Positions 6,854-15,566 of a stretch of DNA of 64,000 nt are shown here, in pieces. Source of the stretch: Streptomyces coeruleorubidus (GTDB taxonomy: Bacteria > Actinomycetota > Actinomycetes > Streptomycetales > Streptomycetaceae). Where the stretch lies: assembly GCF_008705135.1 (NCBI RefSeq), contig NZ_CP023694.1, positions 1,860,001-1,924,000 on the forward strand, in the 5' to 3' direction. Position numbers and translations under genes: made by a program. Under the pieces are notes generated by a model that had not been told where the DNA came from, did not search any database, and worked only from the letters and a program-made list of their open reading frames with translations. The first letter of the stretch is position 1. Each line of letters starts with the position of its first letter.

Positions 6854-8308
6854 ATGAACATGGCGATGATGCGCCTGAGGCGCGAGGACCCGCGCGTCGT
6901 CGGCTCGTTCAGGCTTCACAGACGGCTCGGCGCGGGCGGGATGGGCGTGGTCTACCTGGGCTCCGACAAGAAGGGGCAGCGGGTCGCGCTCAAGGTCATC
7001 CGGCCTGACCTGGCGGAGGATCAGGAGTTCCGCTCGCGGTTCGCCCGTGAGGTCTCGGCGGCCAGACGGATTCGCGGCGGGTGCACGGCACGGCTCGTGG
7101 CCGCCGACCTCGACGCGGACCGGCCCTGGTTCGCCACGCAGTACGTGCCCGGCCCCTCCCTGCACGACAAGGTCGCCGCCGAGGGACCGCTCGGCGCGGC
7201 CGACCTCGCGGCCGTCGGCGCCGCCCTGTCGGAGGGCCTGGTCGCGGTGCACGAGGCCGGGGTCGTGCACCGGGACCTGAAGCCGTCCAACATCCTGCTG
7301 TCCCCGAAGGGGCCGCGGATCATCGACTTCGGCATCGCCTGGGCCACCGGCGCCTCGACGCTCACCCACGTCGGTACGGCGGTCGGCTCGCCGGGCTTCC
7401 TCGCACCGGAGCAGGTGCGCGGGGCCACCGTCACACCGGCCACGGACGTGTTCTCGCTCGGCGCCACGCTAGCGTACGCCTCGATGGGCGACTCGCCCTT
7501 CGGGCACGGCAGTTCCGAGGTGATGCTGTACCGCGTCGTGCACGAGGAACCGCAGTTGCACGGCGTACCCGACGCGTTGGCTCCGCTCGTCCGGGCGTGC
7601 CTGGCGAAGGACCCGGAGGAACGGCCCAGCACGCTCCAACTGTCCATGCGGCTCAAGGAGATCGCGGCCCGGGAGTCGCAGGACCTGACCGGCGTACGGC
7701 CGCCCGCGCCGCGCGGTGCGGAGACGGACCGGCCCGCCGACACCTACCCCGAGCGCGGCCGGCGTCCGCAGGGACAGCAGGGTGCGGGTGCTTCCGGGGC
7801 GCAGCGCGGCCGGGGGGCTCCCTCGCCGCGGCGCTCCTCCGGGCCCGGGGACGGCATTCCGTCGCCGGACGGTCCCGCGTCCCAGGGAGGCTCCGGCGTG
7901 CGGGGCGGGTCCCGTGCGACGGGAGGCGGGAACCGGTCGACAGGCGGCGGGAACCGCGGCAGGACTCCGGTGCGCGGCTCCGGGGCCTCACGCGGCGGCA
8001 CTCCGTCGCGGTCCGGATCACGGCCGACGCCCACCGGACGCAACGGGACGCGGTCGGGCAGCGGCAACCGCACCGCCCCGCACAGCGGTACCGGGCGGCC
8101 GGCGTCCAGGAACACGGGGACCGGGCTGCGGCCCGCCAACCCCCGGCTGCTGCGGCAGCGGCTGTTCGTGTTCGTCGTGGTCACGCTGCTGGTGGCCGTC
8201 GGCATCGCCCTGGTGCAGGGCTGTCAGGGCGCGGCGCGGGGACTCGGCGGCGACGGCGGCAGCGGCGGTGCGCGGCAGGAGAGCGTCCGGCAGGAATTCG
8301 GACCGTAA
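6854..8308 (+). CDS. Serine/threonine protein kinase (PknB type), membrane-anchored
   Basis: A 484-residue kinase. The glycine loop LGAGGMGVVYLG (about 25-36), ATP lysine K47 (VALKVI), catalytic HRDLKPSN (139-146), DFG (158-160) and APEQV are intact, so it should be active. The kinase domain ends near residue 275. A Gly/Ser/Arg-rich disordered linker of about 160 residues follows, then one membrane segment (LFVFVVVTLLVAVGIALVQG) and a short extracellular tail without PASTA repeats. The start is ambiguous among ATGs at 6854, 6860, 6866 and 6869, and GGGG at 6850-6853 suits 6860 best. Targets are unknown. Confidence 0.88.
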   Translation: MNMAMMRLRREDPRVVGSFRLHRRLGAGGMGVVYLGSDKKGQRVALKVIRPDLAEDQEFRSRFAREVSAARRIRGGCTARLVAADLDADRPWFATQYVPGPSLHDKVAAEGPLGAADLAAVGAALSEGLVAVHEAGVVHRDLKPSNILLSPKGPRIIDFGIAWATGASTLTHVGTAVGSPGFLAPEQVRGATVTPATDVFSLGATLAYASMGDSPFGHGSSEVMLYRVVHEEPQLHGVPDALAPLVRACLAKDPEERPSTLQLSMRLKEIAARESQDLTGVRPPAPRGAETDRPADTYPERGRRPQGQQGAGASGAQRGRGAPSPRRSSGPGDGIPSPDGPASQGGSGVRGGSRATGGGNRSTGGGNRGRTPVRGSGASRGGTPSRSGSRPTPTGRNGTRSGSGNRTAPHSGTGRPASRNTGTGLRPANPRLLRQRLFVFVVVTLLVAVGIALVQGCQGAARGLGGDGGSGGARQESVRQEFGP

Positions 8309-8326
8309 GGCTTCGAAGCTTTACGG
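8303..8326. terminator. Bidirectional terminator between convergent genes
   Basis: A 24-bp near-perfect palindrome (CCGTAAGGCTTCG... mirrored to ...TTTACGG) with one symmetric G-T wobble. It overlaps the TAA stop of the kinase (8306-8308) and lies just past the end of the convergent NUDIX gene. Confidence 0.65.
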
Positions 8327-8358
8327 CCCGCAGGCCTTTACCGCCTTGGGCCTTGCGG

Positions 8359-8751
8359 TCACAGCCCCGGCAGGATCCGCTCGAAGAACTCGCGGTCGCC
8401 GTCGAAGACCGGGTCCAGGGTGAGGAACTCCTCCGGCGTGACCCAGCGGGTCTCGGCGACCTCGGCGGGGTCGGGGACGACCTCCCCCGTGTCCGCGCGG
8501 GCGGTCCACCAGTGGAGGCGGAAGAGGTGGTCGTCGGTCTCCGACTCCCACACCTTCGCCAGCGGCACGACGGTGAGGCCGACCTCCTCGCGGACCTCCC
8601 GGACGACCGCCTGCTCCTGGGTCTCGCGCGGTTCGAGCTTGCCGCTCAGCGGCTGCCAGTAGCCGGGACGGGCGACCGCCGGGCCCCGCCGGATCGCGAG
8701 GACCAGGTCCCCGCGCAGCAGTACGGCGACGATCGCCTGGCGCTGTTCCAC
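8359..8751 (-). CDS. NUDIX hydrolase
   Basis: A 130-residue protein with a complete Nudix box, GKLEPRETQEQAVVREVREE followed by VGL, fitting GX5EX7REUXEEXGU. NUDIX enzymes hydrolyse nucleoside diphosphate derivatives. The MutT-like length and the upstream GYWQPLSG suggest a nucleotide-pool or capped-nucleotide substrate, which cannot be settled here. It starts at GTG 8751, only 9 bp after the stop of the upstream RNA methyltransferase gene, so the two are probably co-transcribed. Confidence 0.88.
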   Translation of the reverse strand: MEQRQAIVAVLLRGDLVLAIRRGPAVARPGYWQPLSGKLEPRETQEQAVVREVREEVGLTVVPLAKVWESETDDHLFRLHWWTARADTGEVVPDPAEVAETRWVTPEEFLTLDPVFDGDREFFERILPGL

Positions 8752-8760
8752 GTACGGCCC

Positions 8761-9579
8761 CTAGGAGTGAGGGCGGCCGGTGGCCACGGCGTAGAAGGCC
8801 ACGGCGGCCGCCGCGCCCACGTTGAGGGAGTCGACGCCGTGGGACATGGGGATGCGCACCCATTCGTCGGCGGCGACCAGGGCCTGGGTGGACAGGCCGT
8901 CGCCCTCGGCGCCGAGCATGAGGGCCACGCGGTCCATGGTGTGCGGGGCGGCCTCGTCGAGGGTCCGGGCCTTCTCGTCGGGCGTGAGGGCGAGCAGCGT
9001 GAAGCCGGCCTCGCGGACCGACTCCAGGCCCTTGGGCCAGGTGTCCAGCCGGGCGTACGGCACGGAGAAGACGGCACCCATGGAGACCTTCACGCTGCGG
9101 CGGTAGAGGGGGTCGGCGCAGTCCGGGGAGAGCAGGACCGCGTCCATGCCGAGGGCGGCGGCGGAGCGGAAGATCGCGCCGATGTTGGTGTGGTCGTTGA
9201 CCGACTCCATGATCACGACGCGGCGGGCGGTCTGGAGGAGGTCGGCCGCCGTGGGCAGGGGCTTGCGCTGCATGGAGGCGAGCGCGCCGCGGTGCACGTG
9301 GTAGCCGGTGACCTGCTCGGCGAGCTCCGGGCTGACGGCGTAGACCGGGGCGGGGAGTTCGTCGATGACGTCGCGCATGACGTCGACCCACTTGGCCGAG
9401 AGCAGCATGGACCGCATCTCGTAGCCCGTTTCCTTGGCCCTTCTGATGACCTTCTCGCCCTCGGCGATGAACAGGCCCTCGGCGGGTTCGCGCTTGCGGC
9501 GCAGGTCCACGTCGGTCAGGCCGGTGTAGTCGTGCAGGCGCGGGTCGTCGGGATCCTCGACGGTGATGAGATCGGCCAC
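8761..9579 (-). CDS. TrmH/SpoU-family RNA 2'-O-methyltransferase
   Basis: A SPOUT methyltransferase of 272 residues from GTG 9579 (VADLITVEDPDDPRLHDYT). An N-terminal substrate-binding region is followed by the knotted catalytic domain: VVIMESVNDHTNIGAIFRSA (motif 1, Asn and Arg), VALMLGAEGDGLS (motif 2) and IPMSHGVDSLNVGAAAAVAFY (motif 3). It should methylate a ribose 2'-OH in rRNA or tRNA using S-adenosylmethionine. The start is fixed by a promoter ending 7 bp before the GTG, which makes the mRNA leaderless. It is the first gene of a pair with the NUDIX hydrolase. Confidence 0.88.
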   Translation of the reverse strand: MADLITVEDPDDPRLHDYTGLTDVDLRRKREPAEGLFIAEGEKVIRRAKETGYEMRSMLLSAKWVDVMRDVIDELPAPVYAVSPELAEQVTGYHVHRGALASMQRKPLPTAADLLQTARRVVIMESVNDHTNIGAIFRSAAALGMDAVLLSPDCADPLYRRSVKVSMGAVFSVPYARLDTWPKGLESVREAGFTLLALTPDEKARTLDEAAPHTMDRVALMLGAEGDGLSTQALVAADEWVRIPMSHGVDSLNVGAAAAVAFYAVATGRPHS

Positions 9580-9586
9580 AGGGTTG

Positions 9587-9615
9587 ATACTGCCTTGTCC
9601 TGGGTGCGGTGCCAA
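9587..9615 (-). promoter_or_regulatory. Promoter giving a leaderless mRNA for the SpoU-type gene
   Basis: Reading leftwards, TTGGCA (9615-9610), a 17-bp spacer and CAGTAT (9592-9587) stand 7 bp before GTG 9579. This spacing puts the transcription start at or next to the start codon. No Shine-Dalgarno sequence fits. The match to a housekeeping-type promoter is good. Confidence 0.65.
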
Positions 9616-9643
9616 CGGCTTGGGACGGTTGTGTTACCCGGGG

Positions 9644-10885
9644 TTACTTGCGGGGTGCGCCGACGGTGGGGCCGACCTTCACGACCTCGCCGATGACGAT
9701 GACCGCCGGGGGCTTCACGTCCTCGGTACGGACGGTCTCCGCGACCGTCGCGAGGGTCGCGTCGACCCGGCGCTGAGCCGCCGTCGTGCCCTCCTGGACG
9801 AGGGCGACGGGGGTGTCGGCCGGCTTTCCGTGCGCGACGAGCGTCTCCGCGATCTTTCCGATCTTGTCGACGCCCATGAGGATCACCAGCGTGCCGGTCA
9901 GCCTGGCCAGGGACGGCCAGTCGACCAGGGAGCGCTCGTCGTCCGGCGCGACATGGCCGCTGACCACGGTGAACTCGTGGGCGACACCGCGGTGGGTGAC
10001 CGGGATACCGGCCGCGCTCGGGACCGAGATCGAGCTGGAGATCCCGGGGACGACCGTGCAGGGGATGCCGACCTCGGCGAGGGCCTGGAGTTCCTCCATG
10101 CCGCGGCCGAAGACGTACGGGTCGCCGCCCTTCAGACGGACCACCGACTTGCCCTGCTTCGCGTGCTCGATCAGCGCGTTGTTGATGGCCTCCTGGGCCA
10201 TGTAGCGACCGTAAGGGATCTTCGCCGCGTCGATCACCTCGACGTGGGGCGGGAGCTCGGCGAGGAGATCGCGCGGGCCGAGGCGGTCCGCGATGACGAC
10301 GTCCGCCTCGGCGAGCAGGCGGCGGCCGCGCACGGTGATCAGGTCCGGGTCGCCGGGGCCGCCGCCGACCAGGGCGACGCCGGGTGTGCGGGTGCGGTGG
10401 TGTGGGGCGACGAGCGTGCCGTCGCGCAGTCCCTCGACGACGGCGTCGCGGATGGCGGCGGTGTGGCGCGGGTCGCGGCCGCGGGCGTCCGTGGTCAGTA
10501 CGGCGACCGTGACGCCCTCGCTGTGGCCGGTGGCCGGGGTCCAGGCCGTCGCCTCGTCGGCGTCGTCGGAGCGGACGCACCAGACGCGGTTGCGTTCCGC
10601 CTCGGCGGAGGCCCTGGTGTTCGCTTCCGTGTCGCCGGTGGCGATGAGGGCGTACCAGGCGTCGGCGAGGTCGCCTTCCTCGTAGGGGCGCTGGTGCCAG
10701 GTGATCTCGCCGGCGTCCGCCATGGCCTCTACGGACGGGGTGACCTCGGGGGACACGAGGAAGATGTCCGCGCCCGCCGCGATGAGGGCCGGGAGGCGGC
10801 GCTGGGCGACCTGGCCGCCGCCGAGGACGACCACGCGGCGGCCGGTGAGGCGGAGGCCTACGGGGTAGGCGGGGTGTTCGGCCAT
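9644..10885 (-). CDS. cysG: Siroheme synthase / uroporphyrinogen-III C-methyltransferase fusion
   Basis: A 413-residue protein from ATG 10885 (MAEHPAYPVGLRLTGRRVVV) with AGGAG 8 bp upstream. The N-terminal domain has VVVLGGGQVAQRRLPALIAAGA, the NAD site of precorrin-2 dehydrogenase. The C-terminal SUMT domain shows GVALVGGGPGDPDLITVRG, VVIADRL and VRLKGGDPYVFGRG, all diagnostic. It makes precorrin-2, shared by siroheme and cobalamin, and may oxidise it to sirohydrochlorin. The ferrochelatase third function of enterobacterial CysG is not obvious. Its place beside bluB-cobT and cobL suggests a role in B12 supply. Confidence 0.9.
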   Translation of the reverse strand: MAEHPAYPVGLRLTGRRVVVLGGGQVAQRRLPALIAAGADIFLVSPEVTPSVEAMADAGEITWHQRPYEEGDLADAWYALIATGDTEANTRASAEAERNRVWCVRSDDADEATAWTPATGHSEGVTVAVLTTDARGRDPRHTAAIRDAVVEGLRDGTLVAPHHRTRTPGVALVGGGPGDPDLITVRGRRLLAEADVVIADRLGPRDLLAELPPHVEVIDAAKIPYGRYMAQEAINNALIEHAKQGKSVVRLKGGDPYVFGRGMEELQALAEVGIPCTVVPGISSSISVPSAAGIPVTHRGVAHEFTVVSGHVAPDDERSLVDWPSLARLTGTLVILMGVDKIGKIAETLVAHGKPADTPVALVQEGTTAAQRRVDATLATVAETVRTEDVKPPAVIVIGEVVKVGPTVGAPRK

Positions 10886-11002
10886 GAGGGTGCGGCTCCT
10901 GTTGCGGCGGTGGTTCGGTAGCCCTGACGTGCGGATTTTACGGCGCGGGTGTTCGGGGTGGCACAGGTGTCCGGTGGCTGGGCGTCGCCACCGGGTGCGG
11001 GT

Positions 11003-11030
11003 GCGTGGGTCCGTGCCCACGGACCCACGC
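11003..11030 (-). terminator. Terminator after bluB-cobT
   Basis: A perfect 13-bp inverted repeat (GCGTGGGTCCGTG, 11003-11015, with 11018-11030), 15 bp past the stop of the large cobT gene and about 118 bp before the start of cysG. It probably separates the two transcripts. Confidence 0.75.
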
Positions 11031-11044
11031 GCACCTCAGGAGCC

Positions 11045-14000
11045 TTACTTCTCGGTCACTCCCGCCGAATCGAACGTCGCCACCTCGTGCATCGCCCGGG
11101 CCGTGCTCTGGACCAGGGGGAGGGCCAGGAGGGCGCCTGTGCCCTCGCCCAGGCGGAGGTCCAGGTCGACCAGGGGGCGCAGGCCGAGCTTGTTCAGGGC
11201 GGCCACGTGGCCCGGCTCGGCGCTGCGGTGGCCCGCGATGCACGCGGCCAGGACCTCCGGGGCGATCGCGCGGGCCACCAGGGCGGCGGCGCCGGCGCTG
11301 ACGCCGTCCAGGATCACCGGCGTGCGCAGGGACGCGCCGCCGAGGAGGAGGCCGACGATGGCGGCGTGCTCGAAGCCGCCGATCGCGGCGAGCACGCCGA
11401 CCGGGTCGGCCGGGTCGGGCTGGTGGAGTTCGAGGGCGCGGCGGACGACCTCGGTCTTGCGGGCGAGGGTCTCGTCGTTGATGCCGGTGCCCCGGCCCGT
11501 GACCTCGGCCGGGTCGGCACCCGTGAACACGGAGATCAGGGCGGCGGACGCGGTCGTGTTCGCGATGCCCATCTCGCCGGTGAGGAGTGCCTTGTTGCCG
11601 GCGGCGACCAGGTCCCGGGCCGTGTCGATGCCCACCTCGATGGCCTGCTTGGCCTCCTCGCGGGTCATCGCGGGCCCGGTGGTCATGTCCGACGTGCCGG
11701 CCCGGACCTTGCGCGGCAGCAGGCCGGGCGTGGCCGGCAGGTCGGCGGCGACGCCCACGTCGACGATGCACACCTCTGCGCCCACCTGGGTGGCGAAGGC
11801 GTTGCAGACGGCGCCGCCGCCGAGGAAGTTGGCCACCATCTGGGCCGTGACCTCCTGCGGCCAGGGGGTGACCCCCTGCGCGTGCACGCCGTGGTCGCCG
11901 GCGAAGATCGCGACGGCCGCGGGTTCCGGGATGGGCGGCGGGCACTGGCGGGACAGGCCCGACAGCTGTGCGGAGATGATCTCCAGCATGCCCAGCGCAC
12001 CGGCCGGCTTGGTCATACGCTTCTGGCGCTCCCACGCCTCGCCGAGCGCCTTGGCGTCGAGCGGGCGGATCTGCGCGACGGTCTCGGCCAGCAGGTCGTG
12101 CGGTTCCTCTCCGGGCAGGGCGCGGCGGCCGTACGTCTCCTCGTGCACGACCCACGACAGCGGGCGGCGCTTGGACCAGCCCGCCTGAAGCAGCTCGGGC
12201 TCGTCCGGGAACTCGTCGACGTAACCGACGCACAGGTAGGCGATGACTTCGAGGTGCTCGGGCAGGCCGAGGGCGCGGACCATCTCGCGCTCGTCGAAGA
12301 AGCTGACCCAGCCGACGCCGAGGCCTTCGGCGCGGGCGGCGAGCCAGAGGTTCTCCACGGCCAGGGCGGCCGAGTACGGCGCCATCTGGGGCTGGGTGTG
12401 GCGGCCGAGGGTGTGGCGGCCGCCGCGGGTCGGGTCGGCGGTGACGACGATGTTCACCGGGGTGTCGAGGATGGCCTCGATCTTCAGTTCCTTGAACTGC
12501 TTGGCCCGGCCCTTGGGGAGGGACTTCGCGTACGCGTCGCGCTGGCGCATGGCCAGTTCGTGCATCGCGCGCCGGGTGTCGGCGGAGCGGATGACGACGA
12601 AGTCCCAGGGCTGCGAGTGACCGACGGAGGGCGCGTGGTGGGCGGCCTCCAGGACACGGAGCAGCACCTCGTGCGGGATGGGATCGCTGCGGAAGCCGTT
12701 GCGGATGTCGCGGCGTTCGCGCATGACCTTCAGCACGGCCTCGCGCTCGGCGGGGTCGTAGCCGGGGGCGGCGGGGCCGGTGGACTGTCGTGCTTCTGCC
12801 ACTGCTGCCGCGCTCTCTGCTTCGTGTCGTTCCTGGTCCGCCAGGTCTTCTTGTTCGGCGCCCCGGGTGTCCAGGTCGTCGGCGTTCTGTGCGAGTTCGG
12901 CTTCGCCTTCGCGGGGTGCGGGGACGATGACCACGGGTTCCGCCTCGGGCTGGGCCGGCTGGGGGACGGCGGCCTGGGACTGCTGCGGGCCTTGGACGTG
13001 CTGTCCGGCCTGCTCGTCCGGGGCCAGTCCGGGGAGTACGACCGTGACGTCCTCGGCGGAGGGCGGAGTGCTCTCCGGGGGCTGCGGGGCCTGGGGGGCT
13101 TCCGGTGCCACGGGGGTGGGGGTGACCTCAGCCGGGTCGGGTGTGGCGGCTACCGGCTCGGGTGCGGGTGCCGCCGCCTCGGCTGTGGGGTCGGGCGCGG
13201 GCGTCTCGGGGGTCTGGGCCGGTGCCGCTGCCTCGGCGGCGGTCGTGTCAGGGGCTGCCTGGGCAGGTGCGGGGACCTCGGCTCCGGAGTCGGGTGTGGC
13301 CGGCTCGGTGGGCTGAGGAGGCACCGGGGCAGCAGAGGGCTGCTGGGGCGGTGCGGTCGCCTCCGGTGCGTCGACGGGCGCCTCGGAGGCGGGTGCTTCG
13401 GAGGCGGGTGCTTCGGCGGCGAGTGCTTCGGCGGGCTCGGCAGCCGGAGCGTCGGCTGCCGCGGCGACCGTCTCGGCGGCCGGGGTCGGCGTGGCAGCGG
13501 CGGGCGCTTCGGGGGCGGCAGCGGCGGTCTGCGGTGCCGTCATCTCGGGTTCCCGCGCGGCTGCCTCGGCGTCAGTTCCCTCGGGAGCCTGGGCGATCGG
13601 CTCGGTGGCCTGGGCTTGCGCGGCGGCCTCGTCGCCACCGGCCTCCGGCTCCTGCGCGGCGGACTCGGCCGCGGGCGCGCCCGCTGCGGCAGCCTCGGGG
13701 CCGACTTCCGCTGCCGGGGCCTGTGCAGCGGCGTCGGGGGCCACCGGGTCCGGTGCTTGGCCAGCGGCTTCGGGGCCCACCTCGTCCGGCGACGGGGCAC
13801 CGTCAGCTGCCGCTGCGTCAGCCTCGGGCGGCGCCACGACGGCATGCTCGGGCGCGGTGGCAGCCTCCGGGAACGGGACCGCCTCCGGCGCCGGTGCGGC
13901 CTCCGGGACAGGAGCGTGCGCCACGTCCTGCTCCGCGGCAGCCGCCGGGGTCTGCTCACCACCGTCGGCGGATCCGTCGGCGGCACCTTGCCCGGGTACC

Positions 14001-15199
14001 TCGGGAGATTCCTCGGCGAGTGCCGGCTCACCGTCCTGACCAGAGCCGTCGACGACCGGCTCCGGCGTCTCCCCCGGAACCGCTCCCGCAGCGGACACGG
14101 CCGCGGCCTCGGCGGGGGTCACCTGACCGGCGTCCGGATCGACGGTCACGTCGACGGGGGCACCCGCGACGCCCGGATCCTGCACGGAAGCGCCCTGCTC
14201 CGGCTCGGCGGCCGCCACCGGCTCACCCTCCGGGCCAGCGCCCGCACCCGTCGGCTCGACCGCGACCGCCGCGCCCTGCACGGACTCCGCCGCGGCCACC
14301 GGCTCACCCTCCGGGCCCACGCCCGCACCAGCCGGCTCGACCGCGACCGCCGCGCCCTGCACGGACTCGACCGCGGCCACCTGCTCCCCGGCAGGGCCGA
14401 CGCCCACCCCAGCGGGGTCGCCCGCAGCCACCGCCCCCTGCACGGGGACGGCCTGCTCCGGCTCGCCGACGGCCACCTGGTTACCTGCGGGCTCGCCCGG
14501 CGCGGGCGCACTCTGCGCGGGCTGTTCGGCGTGGGCGGCCTGCGCGGACCCGGCAGGGGCCGGGGCCGGAACCGCCGCTGCCGCGGGGGCCGGCTCCGGG
14601 GTGACGGGGGGTGCGACGGCCTGGGCCGTGCCCGTCGGCTCTGTTGACGGAACAACCGTTTCCGCAGGCGCCGCCCCGGCGCTCACCTGGGCCTGGGGCG
14701 GGACCTGCGCGCCCCAGGGCGCGGCGGCCGGCGCGGGCGCCTCCGGGGCGCGCGGGGCGTCGAGGTACTCGGGGCCGGGCGCGGGCGCTGCGGCCTGCCG
14801 GGCCGGCGCTCCCGCGGGGCCGCGGTCGGCGAGCGAGCGGACCGGGCTGGCGGAGCTGTCGGGCAGGGGCGGGCCGAGGTGCAGCGGCCGGCGCGGGGTG
14901 ATGGGCGGGATCGGCGGCGGGTCGGGCAGGCGGACGCCGCCGAGGTCGACCGAGCCGCTGTCGCGGCCGGAGAGCTCGTGCGGGCCCGGCTGGTGCACGG
15001 CCTCGACGACCGGCTCCGGCGCGGGCGGGACGACCTCGTTGCCCCAGGCGCCGTGGGAGCCCGGCAACAGCAGGTCCTCGTCCTCGACGGTGTCCTCGGA
15101 GAGGTAGGCGTACGCACCGTGCGCGGGGGCGCCCGGCTGTTCCACCATGCCTGCGCTCTCCGGCAGTCCCTCGCCCGGGACCTGGCCGGTGTCGGTCAT
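11045..15199 (-). CDS. cobT: BluB-CobT fusion: DMB synthase-like plus DMB phosphoribosyltransferase, with a long acidic head
   Basis: A 1384-residue protein from ATG 15199 (MTDTGQVPGEGLPES) with GAGGGG upstream. Residues 1 to about 810 are Pro/Ala/Glu/Val-rich and probably disordered. Residues about 815-1030 form a BluB-like nitroreductase (RRDIRNGF for FMN, APSVGHSQPWDFV), expected to make 5,6-dimethylbenzimidazole from reduced FMN. Residues about 1040-1384 are CobT (FAGDHGVHAQGVT, TGEMGIANTTASAAL, RLGEGTGALLAL), which adds DMB to nicotinate mononucleotide. The fusion would couple making the lower ligand of B12 to its activation. No signal peptide is seen. The catalytic domains look complete. 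The role of the head is unknown. Confidence 0.88.
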   Translation of the reverse strand: MTDTGQVPGEGLPESAGMVEQPGAPAHGAYAYLSEDTVEDEDLLLPGSHGAWGNEVVPPAPEPVVEAVHQPGPHELSGRDSGSVDLGGVRLPDPPPIPPITPRRPLHLGPPLPDSSASPVRSLADRGPAGAPARQAAAPAPGPEYLDAPRAPEAPAPAAAPWGAQVPPQAQVSAGAAPAETVVPSTEPTGTAQAVAPPVTPEPAPAAAAVPAPAPAGSAQAAHAEQPAQSAPAPGEPAGNQVAVGEPEQAVPVQGAVAAGDPAGVGVGPAGEQVAAVESVQGAAVAVEPAGAGVGPEGEPVAAAESVQGAAVAVEPTGAGAGPEGEPVAAAEPEQGASVQDPGVAGAPVDVTVDPDAGQVTPAEAAAVSAAGAVPGETPEPVVDGSGQDGEPALAEESPEVPGQGAADGSADGGEQTPAAAAEQDVAHAPVPEAAPAPEAVPFPEAATAPEHAVVAPPEADAAAADGAPSPDEVGPEAAGQAPDPVAPDAAAQAPAAEVGPEAAAAGAPAAESAAQEPEAGGDEAAAQAQATEPIAQAPEGTDAEAAAREPEMTAPQTAAAAPEAPAAATPTPAAETVAAAADAPAAEPAEALAAEAPASEAPASEAPVDAPEATAPPQQPSAAPVPPQPTEPATPDSGAEVPAPAQAAPDTTAAEAAAPAQTPETPAPDPTAEAAAPAPEPVAATPDPAEVTPTPVAPEAPQAPQPPESTPPSAEDVTVVLPGLAPDEQAGQHVQGPQQSQAAVPQPAQPEAEPVVIVPAPREGEAELAQNADDLDTRGAEQEDLADQERHEAESAAAVAEARQSTGPAAPGYDPAEREAVLKVMRERRDIRNGFRSDPIPHEVLLRVLEAAHHAPSVGHSQPWDFVVIRSADTRRAMHELAMRQRDAYAKSLPKGRAKQFKELKIEAILDTPVNIVVTADPTRGGRHTLGRHTQPQMAPYSAALAVENLWLAARAEGLGVGWVSFFDEREMVRALGLPEHLEVIAYLCVGYVDEFPDEPELLQAGWSKRRPLSWVVHEETYGRRALPGEEPHDLLAETVAQIRPLDAKALGEAWERQKRMTKPAGALGMLEIISAQLSGLSRQCPPPIPEPAAVAIFAGDHGVHAQGVTPWPQEVTAQMVANFLGGGAVCNAFATQVGAEVCIVDVGVAADLPATPGLLPRKVRAGTSDMTTGPAMTREEAKQAIEVGIDTARDLVAAGNKALLTGEMGIANTTASAALISVFTGADPAEVTGRGTGINDETLARKTEVVRRALELHQPDPADPVGVLAAIGGFEHAAIVGLLLGGASLRTPVILDGVSAGAAALVARAIAPEVLAACIAGHRSAEPGHVAALNKLGLRPLVDLDLRLGEGTGALLALPLVQSTARAMHEVATFDSAGVTEK
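14181..14480 (-). repeat. 81-bp in-frame tandem repeats inside cobT
   Basis: Within the low-complexity head, a 27-codon unit (protein core GEPVAAAESVQGAAVAVEP) recurs with an 81-bp period, for example GGCTCACCCTCCGGGCC at 14220 and 14301. Two central copies are almost identical and the flanking copies are more diverged. This points to growth by slippage or unequal exchange. Confidence 0.75.
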
Positions 15200-15566
15200 G
15201 CGTACCCCTCGCCCATCGGTTAGTGCTCCTACGACCAGCTCACCCGGAACGGCGCACCGACCGCCCCACAGTGAAGAACGAGCGTGCGTCCCCAGCGGCA
15301 CGAACGGCCCGCCTGTAAAAGGCGACAAAGCCACTCACTGGCATTGTTGCGGCCGAACCACCGTCACTGCACGTTGATCCGCGACGGTTCCGCTGTGGAC
15401 TGCGCCACGTTGCGCGTCCTCCGGTTCTGCCGTACCACACTCACCCCAAAACGGGCGGGCTTTCCGGACATTGACCGACGATCTGCCGGACGTCCGCGTG
15501 CGGTGCAGCGATCGGCCAGCCTACCGCGCGCAGTACGACAACCCGATCACGGGGACGGCGGCGGGA
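15200..15566. other. 367-bp gap between cobL and cobT
   Basis: No protein gene with convincing codon use fills this gap. I looked for a cobalamin riboswitch B12 box and did not see one. It holds a tiny frame with a good ribosome-binding site (15364-15408), and the frame of cobT stays open into it without a better start. A promoter for cobT probably lies here, but no clear -35/-10 pair stands out. Confidence 0.5.
15364..15408 (-). CDS. Possible 14-residue leader peptide upstream of cobT
   Basis: GGAGG stands 9 bp before GTG 15408, and the frame reads MAQSTAEPSRINVQ and stops. The ribosome-binding site is better than chance, and the position about 165 bp before cobT would suit a regulatory upstream frame. 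The peptide has no codon run pointing to an amino-acid signal. It may be fortuitous. Confidence 0.25.
   Translation of the reverse strand: MAQSTAEPSRINVQ

Noticed and set aside
10949-14647. A 1232-codon open frame antisense to bluB-cobT
   Set aside because: The composition follows the third-position GC of the real gene, the product is Gly/Arg/Leu-rich noise without motifs, and the sense strand has complete BluB and CobT domains.
15200-15334. N-terminal extension of cobT to an ATG at 15334
   Set aside because: The added 45 residues have no conserved character, while ATG 15199 has a proper GAGGGG site.
15200-15566. Cobalamin riboswitch upstream of cobT
   Set aside because: I looked for the B12 box and the flanking stems and found no convincing match. 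A covariance-model search would be decisive.
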